Part shown: piece after piece, positions 21,805 to 33,464 of the stretch | How the letters are laid out: each line of letters begins with the position of its first letter | Numbering within the stretch: position 1 is the stretch's first letter | NCBI GenBank assembly: GCA_024036415.1 | Contig: JAMWET010005455.1 | Coordinates: 277,501 to 341,500, forward strand | DNA from: Prochilodus magdalenae | Taxonomy: Eukaryota > Chordata > Actinopteri > Characiformes > Prochilodontidae | DNA length: 64,000 nt | Reading direction: 5' to 3' | The notes under the pieces: model-generated | The model's database searches: none | What the model saw: only the letters and a program-made list of their open reading frames with translations | What the model was told of the DNA's origin: nothing | Position numbers and translations under genes: made by a program

Positions 21805-23005
21805 CTTCCTTCCCAAGCACTGCAGAATGACACCTCTATGTTTCCGTTTCCCTTGTATAAAAGATTCATTACCAACCACAAATGTTTCCCCTAAGGCTCA
21901 TCCAGTCAGGGTCACAGAGGTCACAGGCAAACCACATCCTGTAACTGGACATGTGTAAACTCCCACGACACTTGTAAACCACTTTTGGACACGATAGTTA
22001 CAATCCAATTGGATATAAAGGGAGGACCCTCTGCATTGTAAATCAGAATCTTTTTAAATGACCTTTGACTCCTGTTCTTGAAAGTGTTGGGCTTTAAGAG
22101 TGCTCTATTTATCCTTATCTTAAAATCATGCTTTGTGTCTACTTCCTCCATCTTCCCATGGCTGCTAACTTCCCCCTGGTCTAAATTATTATAGTCAGGC
22201 ATGCTGATACTACTACAGGCAAGGTTGCATAGCGAAGCAGAAGGCGTTTTTTTCCAGTGCTATGCCACGAAGCAGTATATCTGCGTTTTTAAAGGGACGT
22301 TTTATTGGCGGAGAAGATGAACAGGAAAATGTAGCATTTACTGCCCTGCTGTTTACAAGGGCTGCGTCTCCATAGCAAGAGCGCAGAGTAAGCACTTCTG
22401 GTGGCGTGGAATGTAAAAGCGCTGCCATGTTTGTCCTGCTACATCAGGCTGATGCGCGCACACAAACACACACACACACAGACTCTCTCCCGCACAGCCC
22501 GCTCCAGCATTGCACATGTTCAGAAAATTAATCATGTATCATTCAGTTCACGCCTTTGAAAGAGGCAACAACCGCTTCTAAAGATGCTGACAACTCTGCA
22601 GCAGCAAATAAAATCCATCACTGACCAAATTACAAAAGGTTGTCAGACATTGGGAATAGGCAAGAGCATAGACAATGATCCTTTTTAATTATAGAAGATG
22701 TCAGAATAGAGGCTCATATGAATGTCACATCTATAGGCTACTAAATCCAATGTGCTTACATTATGTATGTATGTAAACGGATTATGAAGCAGCGTTACAT
22801 TAGGAGACGGCTTGGGAACGCCCACACCTGTATAAGTTGGGAGGTGTAATTTTGTGATTGAGGTTGAACTCTGGCCAGCATGCTCATGGCAAAGTAACTT
22901 ATCAGAGTTAGAACAAGGCATGATAGTGGATACCAGATGGATGGGATGTTCCATTTCCGAATTTGAAAAAACAGCTTTTTATAATTTAATATTTTGTAAA
23001 AAGCT
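21805..23005. other. Non-coding stretch, no gene seen
   Basis: The block 22200-22500 is richer in GC and CpG than its flanks and repeat-free, with a short (CA)n run near 22460. ORFs of 71-103 codons on both strands have no recognisable domain. It may contain conserved non-coding DNA, but nothing in the sequence proves it. Confidence 0.35.
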
Positions 23006-23019
23006 TTTTGTGAAAAAAG

Positions 23020-23412
23020 TAAATCTGTATGTGGAGGCACCATGGAAAACGCATGGAGAACGGTTTGTTGTCACACATCACTCATTCAGAAGGCCTGGTG
23101 TCCCTCCACCTTCACCCCTATCGCAATATCTCCAGGAGCTGTGTGAGAATATTCAAGCTGCATAGGATGGATTATCACAGGACACCATTAGGACCCTCTA
23201 CAACTCCATGCCAGGATGTCTGGCATGTTGCGTTACCCAACATGGTGGCCCAACGCCATGCCGAGAGACACTACTTCTGTAGCGCCCATATCAGTCTAAA
23301 TGTATCATCATTCATTGTTCCTGGTAACCTTTATCATCCTTCCCCATAGCACTGCAATCCCACACTTCCTTCTGGGTGCAGCTATTCTTTTATGACAATG
23401 AGTGTCACATAC
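23020..23412 (+). mobile_element. Tc1-B fragment, C-terminal half and 3' end
   Basis: Reads the Tc1-B C-terminal text: CTGTATGTGGAGGCACC (the VWR-like segment), AACGGTTTGTTGTCACACAT, CTCCAGGAGCTGTGTGAGAA and CAGGACACCATTAGGACCC. The 3' untranslated block follows (GAGAGACACTACTTCTGTAG, CATTGTTCCTGGTAACC, CTTCTGGGTGCAGCTATTC). It ends near 23412 in a damaged terminus (ACAATGAGTGTCACA). Frameshifts separate the readable pieces. Confidence 0.7.
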
Positions 23413-23414
23413 AG

Positions 23415-24280
23415 TAGAAAATAACTTGTTTTGATATTTTTTAAGTATCTGGTGAAGCACTGAAAATGTTTTCCTGTTGCAAAATATTCCTACATCAAAA
23501 GTCTTTCACTCAGAAGCTTGTACAAACATACAGTGGCCTACAAAACAGCTCAGTTTAATGGGTTCTGACCAGTTGCACAGAGACACATCAGAGGAACCAT
23601 CAAGAATCACAGATTTCTCGCATGAGGACCTATTTCTGGTGCGCCAGCGAAGCTATAAATACTCTTGGTACATTTTGTGCACAATCATGCGATTGTGATT
23701 GCAGATGCCTCGGTGGCTATGCGATGGTGCATCATTTGTTGAACAAGCGTTCCTGATGTTGTTGCGCAGTGTGCATGGCTCATAGACAGGCAGTACGCTG
23801 GAGATTTTGAGTCCAGGGCCTGCGTTCACCATGAGGTCACTCATGACAGTGGAGTCCCTGTCTTAGTCTGTCTGTCTCTCGCTCTTTTTTCTTTCGCTCT
23901 CACCCTCTCGCTCTCCCATAGCATCTGCATCCAGTGTGAGCTCAGCTATATTTGGAGATGTTAGTCAGTGATGACATGCTTTTCACATTTCTCCACAGGC
24001 GCTATGGAGGGTGAGAGGGAGGGGATGGAGGGGAAGGAACAAGGGACAGGGAATAGATAGAAGGAGGCCTGGAGAGGTGAGCTAGACACCCTGGCATCCA
24101 GCCAGAAAAACGTGTTGTTTGATTTTTTTCTCTGTAGAGAATCTCCCATGCATTAACTACACTATAGTTAAAGCCTCTACAGGAACACTGTGTAGCAACT
24201 TTGTGGATTTAACAGTTGTATAGTGAAAAAATCTATCGTCTGATTGGCTGAGCCACCTTCAAAGTACATACATAAGTTAC
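23415..24280. other. Non-coding stretch, no gene seen
   Basis: Includes a pyrimidine-rich patch near 23865-23910 and a purine-rich patch near 24000-24075. The ORFs are short. No repeat family was recognised. Confidence 0.45.
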
Positions 24281-24284
24281 CTGT

Positions 24285-24700
24285 GAGAGTGTAATACCTT
24301 CACCAGCTCAAATAACAGCTGTGATTGGATTTGGCATAGACTGGACAAGTCTCTGGATGTAGGCCACATCAATGTTCAGACACTGTGGCATCAAAGAATT
24401 GGTCGGTTGTGCCAGATTTGATGGATGCCTTCCCTGGTTGTTACAGGTAGTCCCACAGATCAACTCAGATGTGGGATGCTTCTAAATGTTCAGCATGCCA
24501 GTCAGTCACATATGCAGCCCTGTGAACATGGGATTTGTCATTTAGAATACAGGGATAGGGATGTTATGAGCAAAAGACAAAACATGGTTGTCCAGAAGCT
24601 CGGTGTTGGCACTGGGGCTCAAATCTACTGTCACCTCAACCAAAGTGGCCATTTCCACCCCCAGCACATCACACAGGGGAGCTTATTTGCCAAAAACAAC
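24285..24700 (-). mobile_element. Tc1-C fragment, catalytic C-terminal half
   Basis: Read on the minus strand it parallels 19290-19690: ELLDNHVLSFAH, then a degraded second-aspartate segment, then LNIDVAYIQRLVQSMPNPI near 24340. The plus-strand text GCTCAAATAACAGCTGTGAT, TGGATGTAGGCCACATCAAT and GGATGCCTTCCCTGG is shared with 40434 and 51447. Several stops are present. Confidence 0.65.
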
Positions 24701-24754
24701 CTAAGTTGAAATGGACACATTTGTAAATGCAAGTGAAAGTGGGGTTACAAACCA

Positions 24755-24860
24755 ATTCTCTCTTTAAAAAATGGTTCCTTAAGGGTTCTTTAGTAAGGAC
24801 AGTAGTTCTATTTAGAACCACGTACACTCAAAGAACCATTTGAAAGCATAAACAAAATCC
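24755..24860. repeat. GGTTCTT-type MITE fragment
   Basis: AAAAATGGTTCCTTAAGGGT, TCTTTAGTAAGGACAG and TAGAACCACGTACACTCAAA form the GGTTCTT/AAGAACC-rich text of a non-autonomous repeat common in fish. Related text lies at 28640-28920, 29490-29720, 56290-56480 and 63130-63620. Confidence 0.5.
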
Positions 24861-25254
24861 TTATCACTACTACATACAGCTGTTTTAGGCTAAATGCGTG
24901 CTTTCTGTTTTCATCTGTTTTTTAAATTAGTTGGAATTAAGGTTTGTATATATTAGACATATGCCCAGCTTGATAGATCAGAATAGCAAACGTTATAGAA
25001 AATGATGGCCGAGGCCAAGTCTTAAAGTATTCAGTACTTGCAGATTGGATATGGATGGCAGGGAAGAGTCTACTCCCTCCCGGTATGGGGGAGGACAGAG
25101 GAGAATGTTGAAACTTTGGCACCGAAAGAACAAGTTAAATCCTTTTACAGACAGGTGGTGCACTGCGATGGGAGGGAACGAATGGATGAATGACGTAGTA
25201 TTGGAGTCTACCTGGCAGAACTTGCACTAAAGCTCTCGGTCATTTTATAGAATT

Positions 25255-25625
25255 CTATTTGCTCTATGGCAGCATAGTGGTAGTACTGTTGCCTCACAGC
25301 AAGAAAGGCCTGGGTCTGTTTGCTTCCCAGCTTTCTGTGTTGAGTGTGTATGTTCTACCCCGTCTGTGGGTGGGTTTCCTCCAGGTGCAGGTTTTCCTTC
25401 CACAGTCCAAACACATGCAGTCAGGTGGACTAGAGACGCTAAACTGCACCCCTAACTGTGAGTGCATGTGTGCCCTGTGATGGACTGGTGGCCTGTCCCG
25501 GGTGTTCCTAGCCTTCTGCCCAATGAGTGCTGGGATAGGCTCCAGCACGCCCTGCAAGATGAGGGAATGTATATGTGCTCTAAACCAGTTCAGGAACATT
25601 ATGTAAAGGCTGGAACACAAGAATA
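25255..25625 (+). repeat. tRNA-derived SINE, near full length
   Basis: The head resembles a tRNA gene in order (GGCAGCATAGTGGTAGTACT, then CTCACAGCAAGAAAGGCCTG). The body (GTATGTTCTACCCCGTCTGT, GGGTTTCCTCCAGGTGCAG, CCACAGTCCAAACACATGCA) and the tail (GTGATGGACTGGTGGCCTGT, GGATAGGCTCCAGCACGCCC) follow. This is the layout of a widespread fish SINE with an L2-like tail. Pieces of it recur at 1368, 8905, 30925 and 45085. The B-box is degraded, so it is not expected to be transcribed. Confidence 0.75.
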
Positions 25626-25629
25626 TTAA

Positions 25630-26410
25630 TCTTATATATTGGTTCTGCTTAGCCTGAGCCCGGTGATGTTTTATGCTGCTCCTGAGCTCTGATTTTAGGC
25701 TTATAACTCATGTCTATTTCTATGACTATATATTCCTGCTCTAATACCATTTAAGAAAACTGTGGAATTACATTAAAGATAAAGCCAAAATGCAGAAATT
25801 AAAAAATTGATTTCATATATTTGGTGATTGATGGTAACTGATGGTAATAACACACACCAGGAGCCATATGCAGCCCTCTCGGCAGCTAGAAGTGGCCCCT
25901 GGGCTGGTATTTTAAGACTCCTGATTTAGACCTATGCTCATCCAACCATCTCTTCAAGTCTGGTATATCCAGTTTGAACCCGAAGGATGGATGGATTGAT
26001 CGAGGGGGATGGATGAGAGAAGAGGAAGGAGGGAAGGGGGAGAGAGAAGAGAAGCCCAAGGGGCCTTTTCCACCCATACATAATACCTGGTGACTGATGA
26101 TTCATTAATTTGACAAGCAGTTCTAAGCAAGGATGGATCGTACGAAGCCGTCACAGGATGCATCTGTCCTCAAAGGCATACAGATGGAGAGAGAGAGAAA
26201 GTACTGCAGTGTCTTTGGACATGTCTGCACTCAAACGAATGCACCTTCATAGTAGATATCGTCACTGTCATAACCAAACCTTGAAGCTCCGAGATGGTAA
26301 TATTTATATTTCTTAATATTCTAAACTGAAGGCTAATGGTACTGTAACAACACTCCTTATCAAAACATTTGGGGAGGGTTGTTATCGTGAGATATGCGAA
26401 TGTGTCAAGT
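25630..26410. other. Non-coding stretch, no gene seen
   Basis: Unique with a purine-rich patch at 26005-26060. The part 26060-26170 is complex and repeat-free. ORFs up to 81 codons are unrecognised. Confidence 0.4.
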
Positions 26411-26411
26411 T

Positions 26412-26520
26412 TCACACTCTTCTAGGCAAGGATGGGTCTTAGCTCTGTACCTGACTGACCCAACAGTCATGATTGCGGGCATTCAGTGAGCAGTGATGCC
26501 CTCCGTGACATACAACTTTG
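26412..26520 (+). mobile_element. Tc1-B fragment, short
   Basis: GACTGACCCAACAGTCATGA and GCATTCAGTGAGCAGTGATG match the reverse complement of 53490-53560 in the full Tc1-B copy. Only about 110 bases remain. Confidence 0.5.
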
Positions 26521-26789
26521 GTTTGAACACCAATGACTCAGACTTGAGACTCAAGGCCTAAAATGACATCTAGCTGCAGACTTGACTCTCTATAGTCTTT
26601 TTTTTTTTTACTTTTCTGGTAAATGGGTTTGTTCTTGAGCACAGTCATTCCAGAACTGCATAAAAGCATATATTTAACATAACCCAATACCTAATGTAAT
26701 TATGCTTGTGCTATGTTTATTAGATTTTGGGGGACTAGACTAGAATGAGAACTTTGACTCCCTGAGATAAAAACAAGCAAATGAGCATC

Positions 26790-27310
26790 TATTAGCCGTA
26801 TTTGATCAAAAGAACCCTGGTTCTTGAACTGGTTGAACTTGTACTGGCTATGTAGAACCTTGTTGTTATTTTATTGCCACCAAGGAACGTCACTGGGCAT
26901 GGCCCCAGTGTCAACGTAGGGCACTGCACAGTGGTAGTAAACGGTAAGACCAAGATGGCGGAGCGTATAGATTACCCGCGAGCTTTTGTGCTGCTATTCC
27001 AGATGTTTGTTTATATCCAGAAAGCTGGCACGGATCAACTACTGGAGAGAAGAAGACGTAGGAAAGGTTCTTCAGCAGACCACTGGGTGTCACTTTCCCT
27101 TTCTTCAAAAACAGACACGCCTACAGATGTCATCATGGTTCATGCTGGGGAACCTACTATTCTTTTCAGGTTTCAAAACCTATTTATTTTTGGTGGGAAT
27201 GCACCAAACAGCTCAATATCCAGAACAGAACCTGGTACCTGTTGGTGGAAAGAGCAATTTAGTCTTTTCTCAGCACTTAAAGCAGCAAATAGGGGGCAAC
27301 ATTTAGCCAG
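26790..27310 (+). mobile_element. Unclassified transposon-like repeat F, copy 1, with ORF
   Basis: Aligns with 28955-29400 over more than 400 bases. An uninterrupted plus-strand frame runs to 27410; the first good ATG is at 26955 (MAERIDYPRAFVLLF, 151 codons). The segments FVYIQKAGTDQLLERRRRR and KGSSADHW are also readable in the second copy, with synonymous differences and an in-frame indel. That points to a coding ancestor. The basic RRRRR run after a hydrophobic segment recalls first exons of some PIF/Harbinger- or hAT-like transposases, but I cannot name the family. It may be a transposon-captured first exon. No catalytic motif is present. Confidence 0.45.
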
Positions 27311-27314
27311 AAAC

Positions 27315-28620
27315 CGCATCCTCTTTCTGAGCATCTCCAGCAGTAGAAATCAGCACCAACTTTTACTCTTGTTTGCTTCTATTTATATAATTTCTTTTGT
27401 TTTTTACTGAATATTGTTTCTTGATGGTAGGGGACAGCAGCATTTTTGAAATTTTGGATATAAATTGGAATTTTTGGAATTAATTGCACTATTAAGCTTA
27501 TACTTAGACTTACTGGAGTAATGCAAATGTAAAGTAAATGTATTTAAAACACATAGAAACACATTGTTGCAGTTCCAACTAGCAGTTATTTGTATCTTAT
27601 TTTTAGCTAGTAAGTGTCATTATAATGTGTCACATGGATTTTTGCCATAAAGTCATATTTATATTTCTTATATCAACATTTTTTGTTTCGCAGTGGTTCG
27701 GAATCGGAAGCACTGAAGGGCGTTAGCATGCCAGAGAAACTCTAGAGGGAAGGTGAAAAAAAAAGGCAGCAGAGGGCCCAAAAAAGTTCCCCGCAACTGA
27801 ACATGGCACAAGACCTGCCAGATCCTTCCTTATTCCCATGGGATATGCTAACAGAAAGAGATACAGAGAATAAGTGAGTGGAATGTTACTATATTTGAGT
27901 ATAGTGTCAACCTTCTTCTGGACTCTTCTGTCTTGCTTCCCTCCCATCCCCCACCCATTTCACTCTTAACGCCATGCTCGCATATATGCAATCTCTGCAT
28001 TCTCTGAAATTTTTATGACTGATCCCTTGACCTAATTGGCTGGATGCTCTTGGAGATGCTTTTGCAGTACAGAAGCATGCCCACAGCACTTGGGATTCTA
28101 TCCAGTGGTTCTCATCTTGGAAACCCTGCTTCATGACCTGGTTTCCAAAGCTTGGCTGACATGTGAGCGTCTGAAACCATGGACTTGCTCTTTTGTGAGC
28201 AGATGTCATTTTTAAGGTACATTACAGAGAGATAAAGCTTAGGGGGTGGATGTTGCTACATCCAATTCTGGCAAGAAAGTGCAAAAACCTGAAGTCCTAG
28301 CGAGGACCATAGCACAGTTATTGTTGCTCACAGAGCGTCTAGAAATGTGCTGGCTTGCGCTTCGTTATGAGGAGCTAATCTGAGAAGGGCTTCACAACCA
28401 CAAAGGCATTCCCAAACAAGAGGGCGCTCGGAGGACAAAACAGCAAGCTGACAAGCTTCTTTTCACCCGACATGTAATTAAACCAGAAACAAAGAGACCA
28501 GGGAGGGAGAGAGGGCCAGTGGTAATGTCAGCACCAACGGTGTGAGGACCAAAGACTCGCCCAATAAAGCCACATCCAGATATTTCTGAAACTGTTATCT
28601 TTTCTTCTCCATATAAAAAA
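27315..28620. other. Non-coding stretch, no gene seen
   Basis: The first part is AT-rich. 28220-28580 is complex and repeat-free. Minus-strand ORFs of 74-100 codons have no recognisable domain. Confidence 0.4.
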
Positions 28621-28634
28621 ACCCCATTCACATC

Positions 28635-28925
28635 AACATATTTAGTTCTTTGAATGATGCAATAGAAGATTCATTGTGTGGAAGATGTATAAAAAAGATG
28701 GCCAAACTTTTGGATGGTTACAATGGCTTTTCGCCATTCTGACCTGCACACATCATCTATAATAAGGTTTAAAGAACACTCCACTGAAAAGGAAAGAATT
28801 AAATGTGGTTCCTCTATGGAATCACATAAAGAACCCTCTTTGGGACCTTGATTTTCAAGAGTGAATACCAAGTTTTTTGGAGCCCCAGTAAACCTCATAC
28901 AGGTTCTTTACCCTCTACAAAAATG
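28635..28925. repeat. GGTTCTT-type MITE, degraded
   Basis: Text such as GAATTAAATGTGGTTCCTC, AAAGAACCCTCTTTGGGACC and CATACAGGTTCTTTACCC follows the AAGAACC/GGTTCTT pattern of the repeat at 63130-63620. The borders are uncertain. Confidence 0.4.
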
Positions 28926-28954
28926 GTTCATTAAGAAGCCAGTCACTAAATGAT

Positions 28955-29400
28955 ATACTGGTGGCCCTTTTCAACCAAAAGAACTCTGGTTCTTGAATTG
29001 ACTGTCTTCAGGCTTCATAGACTCTTGGTGCTATTCAGGGAACCAGCCTGCATTTGCACCAGTTTTCATTGAAACCAAAGAACATCAGACAGAGTGTGCT
29101 GCATAGCAGTAGTAAACAGTGGTAACATATATAGTGGAGCGTATAGATTACCTGTGAGCGTTTGTGCTGTTATTGCTGATGTTTGTTTATATTCAGAAAG
29201 CAAGTGTGGATAAACTACTGGAGATACGCAGAAAAGGTTCTTCAGCCGACCACTGGGTGTTGCATTTGTTGCCTCCTCTTTCCTCAACAACTGACATGCT
29301 CACGGATGTTGCCATGGTTCATGCTGAAGAACCTACTAATTCTAGGTTCCAGCTGGGAACAAACTTTAAGTTCTGAACCTATTTAAATTTGGTGGAAATG
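28955..29400 (+). mobile_element. Unclassified transposon-like repeat F, copy 2
   Basis: Second copy of the repeat at 26790. It begins with the same AAAAGAACTCTGGTTCTTGA text and continues through the shared frame (FVLLLLMFVYIQKASVDKLL, then RKGSSADHWV). A stop interrupts the frame ahead of FVLLLL, and the copy diverges after 29340. It lacks six bases (two codons) of the arginine run present in copy 1. Confidence 0.5.
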
Positions 29401-29489
29401 CACCAAACCATTCAAAATGTAGGTACTCGAACAGAAACAGAACCCATTTCACGTTTGTGGAAAAGGGCAATTATGGAATCAAAGGTGGA

Positions 29490-29722
29490 CATCCAGTTAT
29501 TTCTGGACATCTTATTTTAAGAAGTGTATGCCAATTTGAGGGCACCAAAAGGTTCACTGGGGGACCAAAGGTGGTTCTTCTGTGGAAAGATGAAAGGAAC
29601 TCTTCTAGCTCTTTTACTTTTAGAAGTGTATACCCATTATAAAGGCTGTTCCTAGAACCTTAAAATTATGTGGAGGTTCTTTAAACTTCATAGAACCCTC
29701 ATTGAAAGGGTTCACTAAGGAA
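29490..29722. repeat. GGTTCTT-type MITE, degraded
   Basis: AGGGCACCAAAAGGTTCACT, AAAGGTGGTTCTTCTGTGGA and GAAAGGGTTCACTAAGGAAC match the style and partly the text of 63520-63610. It lies directly after repeat F copy 2. Confidence 0.45.
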
Positions 29723-29729
29723 CTGAAAG

Positions 29730-30920
29730 CAGCAGTCAAAAAGTACACTTCAGAAATCCTAATACCCCTCCCCAAAGGTGATAGCGTTGCAGTAGGGGCT
29801 GAAATGACCAGCCTCACTGGGAGGCTAGCAAAGTGGACGTGGGAAAGGTAGGGACTCAGCAAGTCCTCTGAGGGTCCTCCAGTACCGGCCCACTGAGCAT
29901 CCTGCCCCATTAATCTTACTATCGCTTTGTCCTGGGACACCCCCCCTCCCATAAGGTCAATTAAACTCCCAAAGATAAATTACTCACTATAATGTTAGAA
30001 TAAAAATAGCATGCAGACAGGGGGAGGGGCACTGGGACAGGTGTTTGGAGGTGTGCCCGTGATGGGAATGACGGTCCGTCCCGGCTGGGGTCGCCGTTGT
30101 TGGAGTCCATGTGGACCGCTCTGCAGGGAAGCATGTTGAGTTTGACTTTGAGTGTGCCCTGAGTAAGCATGCTGATTCCTGCTCAGGTTTTCACTTTATG
30201 TCCCAGCCAAAACACTCGTATGTGGTGGGGTTGATGGTCCTAGGCCGGCGATGACACTCGGAGATGAACCTGTTTTTTTTATAACTTTGCAATTTGACTG
30301 TTCTGAAAGCAATCAAAATCGAAATGTACATATCATCCAGAATTCTGATCAAATTTCACAGATGTTGTAAAACTGGCATATGGGCTCATAATGTAAACAC
30401 ACATAAATCTTTCCATTTCTCCAAGGACGGGTGGGGCCACTCACTCTGCAATAAACAGACACACTTTAAAATTACATAGGTGACTCATGCTGTATATCCG
30501 CACTAATCAGCACAGTAACCCCCCAGAGTGGCCGGAGGTGACTCCAATACCGTCCTGTAATAGCAGAATGGTGGTCACAGGGATCGTTGCATGCTCCTTG
30601 CTCAGCAACCTTGTTAAGTCATTACCATAACAAGACAAGGCCATGGGGCCCTGGATGATGAATTTGAATGATTTCTCTCAGAAAATAAAGGAGCTTATTA
30701 TGCAATATGGAGATAGCCGTTCATCTCCATTTCCACAGTCTCCCCTTTTTCCTCAGTGCTCGTGAACTGTACACACTCTCCATATTAATGACAGAGCAAT
30801 TTACCATACATAGCAAGTTTACTGTAACATCAAATGATCTGACGATTTAAGAGCTGACCTGTGTTGGTAATTTGCCTCCAAGGCACTCTTAAATCAAATT
30901 CCATGGGGGGGTCAAGAATT
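29730..30920. other. Repeat-poor block, candidate conserved non-coding DNA
   Basis: More than a kilobase without a recognised transposon or tandem repeat. The segments 30260-30480 and 30590-30880 are complex and contain homeodomain-type cores such as CATTAATGA-like and TTAATGAC near 30784 and TTATGCAATATGGA near 30699. The minus-strand ORF at 29620-29952 (110 codons) shows no domain. The texture suggests enhancer-like sequence, but this is inference. Confidence 0.3.
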
Positions 30921-30924
30921 GCAT

Positions 30925-31010
30925 TATGGTGGTTCCTTTAGGTGCTCTGGTTTCCTCCCACAGTCCAATGACATGCAATCAAGTGAACTGGAGATGCTAA
31001 ATATGCTAAA
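30925..31010 (+). repeat. SINE body fragment
   Basis: GGTGCTCTGGTTTCCTCCCA, CAGTCCAATGACATGCAATC and GAACTGGAGATGCTAAAT match the middle of the SINE at 25255-25625. The head and tail are lost. Confidence 0.65.
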
Positions 31011-31014
31011 AGGC

Positions 31015-32655
31015 CAAAATCTATTTTAAAACAAACTTTCAGGTGAGATATTTATAACTATTAATATGGCATATGACTTCTAGGATCTGTCACCACCACT
31101 GTGGACAATTCTGACTTGCTAGAAGATCAATTGGCATGAGATCAAACCACTGAGCTCATTGATTTACATATTCCCTCTATAAACTAGACCAGGGTGATCA
31201 ACACAGTTGGAGGCCATCTGAGGCCAACCAACATATAGACTCAGCAGACTCATGGTAGAGCGATTGACATCCAAGATGGCAGTCAAAAAGGTAAATATGT
31301 TAATGTAAATGTTTACCGCTCCACTGCCTCATCTGCTGGCCCAGAACCGAGTACCCTGTGGGGGGGGTTTGGGTTGCAGGCATTGGCCATTCTCCCCTCA
31401 GCCACGGGTGGTCTACAGGAACAGCTGCGAGAGCCAGAGCCATGGGACTGCAGAAACGTTGTGCCAGGGGAGCGCCAAGTTCTGTATGCAGCTGCTCCAC
31501 TCTTGCTTAGGTGGTCTGCACTGCACTGGAAGCTAGGCTACACTTATTGCGTCTTTTTTCCAGCTTTTACAGGAAACCCCAAGCCTTAGCACTCAGGTCT
31601 ATTTATAAGTCGGTGCATATGGAAACCCAGGCACTGCTTTGTGGGAATTATTGCTCGCGTGGGTACATAGAAGCTCACGCCACAGAACACACATGCACAC
31701 ACACGGCTGCCTCTTAGAGATGGCCGGCGCTGAACTAGGCGCTCTTGAAGGCTGATTATGCAGTCTTCCGTAATGCAGCCTTCAGTGGCCACTAATTTAG
31801 AAGCAAGAGAAGTCCCCCAGGCCATTCTGTTCTGCCTTGCTTGCCATCTAAAGCCACATATACATGATTCACGTCGGATTCTCTGAAATCTGTGGCACGC
31901 AGAAGTGAAGGGCAGGTTCTGCTGGGTCAGACCTTTCCCATTTTTTCCTTATCAGGACCGTCAGCACAGCAATGAACCCCTTGCCAAGTCTCTAACGCTA
32001 TATGCACATGTCCTATTGCCCAGGGCTCTGTCCTCCATATGTGCGGAAAAGCAGACACAAATTCATCTGATGAGATTAAGAAAGATGTTCATATGCAAGC
32101 TTTGCTGTACAGGTGTCTCTTGTAAAGAAAGAGAGAGAGAGAAGAGTGAAGAGAGATTTCAGTAGGACTGCAGTTTGGGGGTTTGAAAGAAGAAGTGAGG
32201 TTTAGGACCTGGCATGCCCACAAGTCCTTGCATGGCCTGCATCGCCTGAGGGCAAGGACGCTTTAAAATGCTCCCTGCTCTCGAATTGGCATTAGCTTTG
32301 CCACCCCAAGCCCAATGTTAGAAGCTGGGAACAACAAACCAGCATTTGGATTAGAACATAAGTCAAAAGATTGCTCATCAATTTTTTAGCTTACTTCAGT
32401 TTTGGTAGAACTTGGCTTCTCACACTGCTTTGTTTAGCACTTCTAAGAGTTCCAGGTATCCTCCATAGGACAAAATTGGCAGGCGTCCTCTTTCTTTTGC
32501 TGTATCGCCTACTGAGAGTTGTGGACAGAACAGGCATAAGCAGCACAAGATTTTGCGGTAGGTATTTGGACCATATAGTATATATTAACATGCAAATGCA
32601 AAATTAACATTATACCGATGAAGACATGATGATCATAGTTCATAGATCAATGACA
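31015..32655. other. Unique stretch, no gene recognised
   Basis: Several overlapping short ORFs (66-86 codons) at 31300-32165 have no domain. The block 31310-31900 is GC-richer. Near 32115-32155 lies a short purine run. Nothing supports a complete exon. Confidence 0.4.
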
Positions 32656-32664
32656 TCCTTGGAA

Positions 32665-33090
32665 AACATGTTCTTGGGGGTTCAAGACGAGGAGGCAGGA
32701 TATAGGTGCAAGGATTTAATGGACAGCACAAATGAAACAAAACAAAACCAAAGGAGCAAAAATCTAAGAAACATTAAACCAGCTTACAAAAACAACCAAC
32801 ATGGGGACAAACGACCAGGAGGGAGACAAAACACCACGCAAGAACACAGGGGACTACAAGGAGTATAAGAGAACAAAGACTATCAAGGAACACCTGGGAA
32901 GGGGTGGAGCTACAAACCAAGGACAGGTGAGGGGACTGACAAAGGGGCCGAGACAGGAGAAGTCAAACACCAAAACAAACAGAAGCACTTGGAACAGGAC
33001 AACAAAAGGCACATGGAAGAAACAAAACCAGAGAAAACAGACAAACAAGGGCAAGACAAGGCAGGATGTGACATCTCTACCAACAGAGTA
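32665..33090. repeat. Purine-rich dispersed repeat, possibly LTR-derived
   Basis: A-rich text (GAGGAGGCAGGATATAGGTG, CAAGGATTTAATGGACAGCA, ACCTGGGAAGGGGTGGAGCT, ACAGGTGAGGGGACTGAC) resembles in order the block at 36460-36850 (GAGGCAGGAAAAGACACC, ACTGAATTTATTTAATGGG, AGGTGGAGCCAGGAAGAG). This style is common at the 3' ends of fish LTR elements. No LTR pair or coding region is present, so the class is uncertain. Confidence 0.35.
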
Positions 33091-33299
33091 AACAGAGTTC
33101 TGCATTAATACTCTTTTAATGAGCTTGTAAGATTCAGTGAGCTCAGATTCCCTTGCTTGGGGAAGGAGTCCGAAGTACAACCAATGTTACAATATCTTCT
33201 TCCGCAAATTAGATGCAATTACAAATTCTTACTGGAATATACTGTACATAATTCTACATTTTCTACATTTTCTAATTATTATCCACTTTAGGCCATATG

Positions 33300-33460
33300 T
33301 AAAGCGAAACACCCACACACACTAGTGAATACACACACTAGGTGGCAGTGAGCACCCTATCCACACCACCCAGGAAACAGTTGGGGGTTAGGTGCCTTGC
33401 TGTGAGTTCAGGGGATCGAACCCCAGGTTTCCCATCCTCCAGCCCTTAACCTCATTCAAC
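33300..33460 (-). repeat. tRNA-derived SINE fragment with B-box, reverse orientation
   Basis: On the minus strand, GGGGTTCGATCCCC (complement of 33411-33424) is a clear RNA polymerase III B-box in a tRNA-like head. The fish SINE body text (AGGCACCTAACCCCCAACTG) and a (TG)-rich tail follow. The A-box side is eroded. Confidence 0.65.
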
Positions 33461-33464
33461 AATA

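Noticed and set aside
33411..33424. tRNA gene (perfect B-box)
   Set aside because: No matching A-box, no cloverleaf arms and a SINE body attached; it is a tRNA-derived SINE.
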